From the NCBI GenBank assembly GCA_023374045.1, contig CM041778.1, positions 96,598,839 through 96,662,838 on the forward strand: a DNA stretch of 64,000 nt, written 5' to 3'. Made by a program: the position numbers and the translations under genes. Positions 57,265 to 64,000 of this stretch are shown piece after piece (the stretch's first letter is position 1; each line of letters opens with the position of its first letter). The notes beneath the pieces are model-generated. The model was not told the origin of the DNA and ran no database searches. It saw only the letters and a list, made by a program, of their open reading frames with translations. Source of the stretch: Limonium bicolor (lineage: Eukaryota; Streptophyta; Magnoliopsida; Caryophyllales; Plumbaginaceae).

Positions 57265-60200
57265 TGAAATACCCCTAACCTTTAAATAATTAAATAAAGG
57301 GAAATATATATTATTTGGGGGATTATTAAACCCTGAGAAAAGTAAATAAACAGTTAGGCGTTAAAAACGCACCTAAACTCCTTAAGGTCATAAACGAGCG
57401 TTAAAGCCCGACCTTAAGCTAAACAAGTTATATAAGCTATAAACCTCATATGAAGTTAATCAAGGATCATTTTATGACCTTTAAAACACAAGTCCTCAGT
57501 TAGAACTGAGTAAAAATATAATATGCCCGGGAGTTCCCTTAAGGGCCCCTTAAGGCCCGAAAGTCCCGGAAATACTTTATTAAATAAAGTAAACCATTAC
57601 ACTTCATTCAAAATGCACATCAACACTTTACTAAACATATATGATGAGGTACTCAGGATAAATTCTCAGTTAAATACAAAGTGCTCGGAAGTTCCCGATG
57701 GGGGCCCCATAAACACCCGGGAATGCCCCGGAGAGTTGCCGAGGTGGCACAAACTCCAATATAAATCATTCTTAGAGTTCCTAACATCATTATTAAACAT
57801 CCTAAAGAGGATTATCGAGCCACTTTCTCAAAAATAAACAAAGTGCTCAGACGAATTTCTTAACGCTCCTTTTTGCCCCGGGAGTGTCTCGGTAGCCCGA
57901 AAATTGAGTTATGAGTCTATATAACCCCATATAACTCAATGTAACACATTATATTATTATTGACTATAAACAATTTCAATAAACACTTGGAACTCATAGC
58001 GACTAATTATTTTCCAGAAAATCCTTAGAGCACAAAAATGCACCTTCGGGTGTCACAAAAATGCGTTCTACGCAATTATCTTGAAGTTCTTGAGGAGCCA
58101 CGAGTTGATAATCTTAAAAGGGATAAATTTAACATCTAAATCAATTAATTCCAGTGCTAAATTCATAGCACAAGTAGGGCCGATTTTACCATCAAAAAGG
58201 TACCTAAAATCAGCATTTTTACCTTAAAAGTTTCATCTTTTACCATGGTATAAGTGTACCAATTAAATGCTGGAACCTATTACACATATTAGTATGGTCT
58301 TAGTACAATATATTGTGACAGGAATTAAAATAAAAATCAGTCCCATACAGCCTCCATGTTAGGCGCCATTTAGGGTGATTTCAATATGGTTTTTGCTTTT
58401 AAATTGTCTAGTAGACATGATGACTCACCTTATCACATACCATGTAGTATTGTATCAAATAATTCAGTCAAATGGGAGCCTCATTACTGATTTTCTGCAA
58501 GGAAAACAACAAAGTATGAGTTAAGAAAATGTCATGGGAAATTAAATATACAAAAGCACAAAAGTAGATTTAACTTTTGTATAATGCTATAAACAAATAA
58601 ATCAACCATGTTACTACCCTTATGTTGTCGATTTCATATGGAGAAAAGGAGTTATAATTGTTGTCTACTTAGTTAAATAAATCAGCTACCTACTTATGCA
58701 CATGTTTATGTTCAATACAAACAAAAATCAAATGGCTTACTATAGCCTATGGTTACCGATTTCAAGGGGGGAAAGGAACAAGTTTGATTCTCTAAATTAA
58801 TCAAATAAGATGCCTAGCATGTTCTCTTGTCTTCTATCAAAGAAATCAATTGCCTAATCTATACTCCATTACCGTATAAACAAGAGAAAAAAGACAACAC
58901 TAACTTAGTAGTCATCTTAGAAAATTCATAAAGAATTACATCTACCTACCTAGCTCTTGTCTTCTTCTTTCAATTATCAAGCAAGCCATTCTTTTCTTCC
59001 TTATCAATCAGCCGAAAGAGAGCTGCAATTAAGGACACTTATTGAGCCAATAATCAACGAAATAAACAAAGGAAAAGTCTAGTCAAATTTAAGCCTTCTT
59101 CTAATACCATACGTGAGTTTCATTCCCATTTGCCCACTCCTTGGCCAATTGTGTAAGTCTCTCAACTCTCTCTTTTCTTCTTCATTTGCTAGTTAATTCC
59201 TTAGAGCTTCAAAGCTCCATTAATGGTGTTTCTAAGTTCTAACACCATTTCTATGTAATTTCCTAGTTAAATCTACTAAGTCTTGAAGCAAGAAATCATC
59301 CTAGCAACCTTGCTAAAATCGCCAAGCTTTAGTGTTCCAAGAAGGTTCCTAAATTCAACAACAACACAAGGATCAACAAGATCAAGTTAAGGTATATTTT
59401 CATGTTGAAAATCCTAGCAAAATACTTAAATCATTTCTGAAAATTTAAGGCTCCTAAATCTATATTCTCTTCATTATTTCATGAAGGAAACTTGGATCTA
59501 CAATCATCCCAAGGTGTACCGAAAATTCCTTGAAAAATTCCTAAGGTAAACTCTTGTAAAATTACTCCAAATCTTATTTATGAATCCTTGTTAGAAGTCT
59601 AACAAATGGATCTCCTAAATATATTCAAGGAGGCCGAATTCTCTTCATCAAAATAGCATTTGGAGAGCTTGGAATTCAAGGAGAAATCAAGTACAAGAAT
59701 TGTCTTGATTTAAGGAGTAAGTTTATATAATTAAGGTTTATTAAGTTTAAGCTTGATTTAAGCTTCAAACTTTGGTATAAAATCTATGTATAACCTCTAA
59801 ATACATTAAGGCTGAAATACTTTGGAGTATATTGTCAAGAAAATAAATTATAACATATAAGGTAAGATTATTACCTTAAGGTATAAATTGGTGTCACAAA
59901 AATTAATTAAGATGCATATATATAAACCGAATTGTCTAGGGATAAAATGTTCTATTTTGAGTTTATAACCATTCTAAGTCATTAGCATAATTTTTAGAAG
60001 TGTTATATGGCTTATACGTTTGTATGTATTTATTATAAAGTTTAAATCAAGTTTTGAAACTATATGGTAAAGAATAATTAAAGCCGAGAATTAAATGTGT
60101 TAATTGGTGATTTTCGAAATATATAAGCATATTAGCTTTTATTATAAATTTTGGGAACATTAAAAATAGCTACAAGTATTTAAATGGCTAGTTTATAAGT

Positions 60201-61293
60201 TATTTGCTACAAGTACATTTGAAAAGTTTTGAGTGCTTTATAATTGCCGAGAATAACGGGTGGATTTGGTATATTTATTTATAATATAAGGTCGGAATTG
60301 CTATGATGAATTTTGGTGATTTAATAAATGTTTAAGTGTTGAATAGCATTTTAAGGTATGGGGATTTTTGTATTATTGGAAAGATTAGAGTTATAACGAG
60401 ATTTATATGAATTTATGGGTATATAAAGTTTATTTATGAATTAGTCTTGGTCAAAGTGTTGACCAAAAACTTTGGGTTAAATGATTTATCTAAAATATAA
60501 GTTATAAAGTTATAGGGTGAAAATGTAATTTAGGAAGTTTATTTGAAAAACCGAATTGTACATGGGGCGAATTCATAATTAAATTATAAGGGCCTTTCGG
60601 TTATTTAAGATAATTAAATATTAAAACTATAGTTTATAAGTTAATATGTAACTTATATAATTTTGGGGTTAAAATGTAATATGGAAAGGAGGTGTTGAAA
60701 ACCGAAAGTTAAAGGGGTTAATTAATATACAGGTTAATGTGGTAATTAGTGATTATAAAAGTTATAGGTTATTGTGGCAATTCATAAAAGTTAATATATT
60801 TGTTTTAACATTCTGAAGTTAATATGGGTATTTAGTAAATTATAAAGTTATATGGTTATTTGGTAAGTTTAAAAGTTAATGGGTTCAAATTATGATTACC
60901 GAAAATTATATGTGGTTATTTGGTAATTTATAAAGTTGTTGGGTACAAAATACAAAACCGAATTGAAAGGTTGGTTTTAATTTAATAAAGAAAGGAGTTA
61001 AAACTAGTAATTAATGTATTATGGTATATTATGGAGTATAATAAAGCTTATAAAAATTGTGGTTATAATAAAATGACCAAAGGATATAATAATAATAAGT
61101 GAAACAATTATGAGTATATAATTAAGGAAGGAAATATACTACAAGTGGAAATTCATTATCACATGTGGAGATCCATAAAATATAAGAACTAATGACTAAC
61201 TAACCACTGTTAAATAACAGGGGAAATAAAGACATACAGAGTTATTATACAACGAGTATAAACGCTACAACGTGACAGTACTGTAATATTTAT
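57265..61293 (+). repeat. E9: long LTR, left 4 kb, non-coding
   Basis: It starts TGAAATACCCCTAACC with no PPT before it, so it is a 5' or solo LTR inserted in the E8 LTR. The right part resembles the E4 LTR (AT-rich, TTGACC/GGTCAA pairs near 60450). GC-rich islands with GGGCCCC/CCCGGG lie at 57520-57900. The frame 57523-57837 shows no domain. No GTGTTACA end is seen before E7 begins at 61294. Confidence 0.6.
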
Positions 61294-64000
61294 TGAAATA
61301 CCCCAAACCTTGATATGTGGTTTAAATATCAAATTATGGTATGTAAAGGCTAAAAGTGCCTTAGTAACATCAGTGAACAATTTAAACCATAATAAAGCAA
61401 TAAAGCATTAAGACACAGTCTGAGCAAAAACATGCTCTAAGCAATGAGTGAACTTGGTTAGGACCCAAAGAGCCTACCAAGACTTGATAACATTTAATTA
61501 CGATTTAATAAGGCTAAATAAGTCCTTAAGAAACTTTGGTGGACAGTTAAACCAAATAAAACATAAGAAAATACCTTAAAGTCAATATGAGCAAAAATGT
61601 GCTCTAAGCTTGGGATGAATGTGTATAAGACCTAATGGTCATACCTATACCGTATTTATATGTTAATGACATTTAAATCAATTACTAAGAAAACCAAGCT
61701 TGAAAACAAGTTAAAACACAAATGTGCTTTAAGGAGTCTTAAAGCACGTTTTGAAAATTGTCTTGTAAATGAGTTTTGAATGGCTAAATGTCCATCATTA
61801 CTCTTTAATTACATGTGTACTATATAGTATCACATTTGGGTGGCCATATTAGTGGGAAATCAAAAATTCACTTCTATGTGCCTTAGTTTTGAATAGTAAC
61901 TTTTATAAGCTAGTTTGTAACATATTTTATAAGTAATTAAATTGGTCAACAAACTAAAGTACCCCTAAGTATATGATGGGGGCCGGTTTTTAGTAAGGTG
62001 AGTCACCACCATGTAAAATCAATTAAAGGAAGGAAGGAAAAGAAAGTAAAAGAAGAAAGTTACTTTAGTACATAAATATCTTCTAAAAGTAGACTCCAAC
62101 TTCATTCTCTCATTTCCTTCACTTCCCACCGTCTTCTACCTTTCTTCTTTCTCTCTTTCACACCGTTTCTATGGCACCTCTCCTTCTCCATCTTTCATTC
62201 TCTTTCTTTGCCAAATCCAACTCCATGCTCCAAACAAATTCTAAGACTATATTTGTCTTAGCTAGACCAAGCTCTACACTTCTATCTTTTCAAATCTTCA
62301 AGAACTCCATTTTGGTGCCATGAAGATTCACCATTGAAGGAGCTGAGCTCATATTTTCATGCCTTGTCATTCTCCTTTGGCTTCAAGTGAGGAAACTCAA
62401 AGAAAAATACATTCCTCCTCCATGTTTTGTTGTTGTCCGAAATTCACCATTAATGGTGCCTTATATTGGCTTGTTTCTAGCTTTCATTCCAAGCTTTCAT
62501 GGACTAGGTGGAGTCCTCTCTTGATACTTGTTCAAGTTCTCTTCCCAATTCCAGGTAAAACAATTACCTTAATGTGTTAAAACAATTGTGTAACCTAGGG
62601 TTTACAATGAGGTGAAGCATAATGCTTGAATACTCATTCTATTGTTTGTATAATTTTAATAGTTGCAAAGGGACCACATGCCCTACCGGTTTTACAAGGA
62701 AACAAGAAAGAAATTTGTGAGGAAAAGAGGTAACACTATCTCAATGTAGTTTAAATGCCTTAGGAAAATGAGCTTGATTTGCTTAATAAAATACCTAAGG
62801 AGCCAATGGTGAGTGACCTAGTAAAGTGTTCTCAAGGAGATTAGTAAAAGAACATATGTTTTGGTGTATGTATTTGCAGGTCAAAGGCATTAATTATGTG
62901 GGAAATTCAGTGTTTAAGGTTATGCAATTTAAGGGCCTAAGAGCCATGTTATTTAAGGGCCTAAGAGCCATGTTATTTAAGGGCCTAAGTGCCAAGCAAT
63001 TTAAGTTATGCACTATATTGTGATGTAGTGCTTGATGGTCAATTTGTGAGTAGAAATGTTCTTGATGGATTTTAGGTGTTTTGAATGAAATAAGGTAAAA
63101 ACCTAAGTGTTTGGATGTGAGTATATACAAGGGAAGCTATGGCCAAATTTGGGAAAATGTGTGAGAAGTTCTAAGTGTTTTAAATGGTTTTGGTGAACTA
63201 GGAAGTGTTATAGGTGAATAAATGTTTACTTGAGAAGAAACATGTGTTAAGGTGATTTAGAGTGATGCAAGGATTTAGGTGTTATCTTGGAGTTCTAGGA
63301 ATTCAATGTGTGTTTTGAGGATGTATTTAAGTCTTGGAGGATTTGTTTAAGGTTTAGGTAAGGTTAGTGTTCATGGAATAGTGATGTTTGGGTATGATGT
63401 GAAAAAGGAGATTAGTTAGTAAGAAAAGAAGTTGAGAGGTAATGATAAGGTGTAGAGGAAACACCTTGGTATTGTGGTCATTATAGGTGAAATGCCACCT
63501 AGAAATCATCAAGGAGGAAACATTGTAAGTGTTGGGAATTTTGTGGAGATATAAGTAAAGTTTAGGAATTAGGAAAATAGTTTTGTGAGTGTTTAAGAAT
63601 ATCTTAAGGGTGTGTTTGAAGTGCCAAATGATGTTAGAAACATTAAGAGGCCTTAGGAGAAGTTTGGTGAAGAATTGGTAAAGTTTGGGTAAGTTTAGAA
63701 GGCGACCGACCCAGGGGCCGACCCAGTTTTGGGTCGGTCGAGCCTCTGTTAAATGTTAGGAATGTGTTCGGTAATGGTCCGACCCAAAAGGGTGGGTCGG
63801 ACATGGGTCGGTCGGTCAAGTTTCAAAGGAAGAAAATGTTCGCACATGGTCCGACCCAGTCGAGTGAGTCGGACGTGGGTCGGACGGGCATGTTAATAAG
63901 AAGTAAAAAGGGTTCTGTAATGGACCGACCCAGCTGTGGGTCGGACGTGTGGTCGGTCGGACCAAAAACATGGTTTAAGGTTAAGAAATGGTATGCGATG
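61294..64000 (+). repeat. E7: LTR of the E6 family, runs off the right edge
   Basis: It starts TGAAATACCCCAAACC and aligns with E6 from its first base. No PPT precedes it, so it is a 5' or solo LTR inserted in E9; the left five bases TTTAT are its possible TSD. It carries the leader box (62281-62295), three 24-bp units (62927-63000) and a four-unit hairpin array (63701-63963). Confidence 0.85.
63701..63963. repeat. E7 LTR hairpin array, four units of 72-74 bp
   Basis: Left arms begin at 63705, 63778, 63850 and 63924. Arms are ACCGACCCA/TGGGTCGGT in unit 1 (outer AGGC/GCCT also pairs) and TCCGACCCA/TGGGTCGGA in unit 2, a compensated A-T to T-A change. E6 has a two-unit version at the matching place. 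Confidence 0.8.

Noticed and set aside
57523..57837. 104-aa plus-strand ORF
   Set aside because: Lies in the E9 LTR, overlaps GC-rich repeat islands and shows no domain.

Overview
This window is nuclear DNA from a plant, probably a eudicot with a large repeat-rich genome. It is almost entirely nested LTR retrotransposons of the Ty3/gypsy superfamily. The evidence is the Tat-type polyprotein with two RNase H domains, chromovirus pol genes, iMet-tRNA and CGCCA-type primer binding sites, very long TGAAATACCCC...GTGTTACA LTRs and target-site duplications. I found no rRNA, tRNA or CRISPR, and no ordinary multi-exon host gene. The only intact non-transposon protein is an AlkB/ALKBH1-like dioxygenase at 46790-47476 (+). 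Names E1-E10 are mine.

Left block (1-28864). E3 is a non-autonomous element with 4.3-kb Tekay-like LTRs. Its 5' LTR was hit within 9 bp by two minus-strand Tat-type elements. E1 (1-7162) has a frameshifted gag, an open PR-RT-RH-aRH frame with no integrase, and a convergent antisense intron-containing gene. E2 (7172-13801, TSD GCATC) is non-coding. A 6.64-kb stretch spanning E2, the E3 LTR and the E3 interior (9313-15952) is repeated in tandem at 15954-22593. The E3 interior ends at a polypurine tract (PPT) and a complete 3' LTR (24584-28864).

Middle (28865-46691). E4 is a minus-strand relative, with its interior at 28865-30882 and its LTR at 30883-35174; it sits in an older LTR fragment, E10 (35175-36334). 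After about 860 bp of unassigned sequence comes E5 (37196-46691, +). E5 is another non-coding long-LTR element, and its 5' LTR was cut to 312 bp by a deletion at 8 bp of microhomology.

Right block (46692-64000). The AlkB-like ORF lies where gag would be expected, directly upstream of E8. E8 is a Tekay-type chromovirus pol (protease, RT, RNase H, integrase, chromodomain-like tail) that keeps one frame but carries several stops. A 4.5-kb solo LTR (E6, TSD CCAGG/CCAGC) splits E8 near its C-terminus. E8 ends at a PPT and a 3' LTR that is interrupted by E9, which is in turn interrupted by E7 running off the right edge.

The most interesting structures are: (1) arrays of hairpins with a ~72-bp period, at the same place in four long LTRs but with different, internally compensated sequences; (2) a hairpin just upstream of each PPT, with covarying stems and often duplicated; (3) a five-unit array in E2 with constant flanks and covarying stems; and (4) the intact AlkB-like ORF beside a decayed chromovirus pol. 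All pairings were made by eye.
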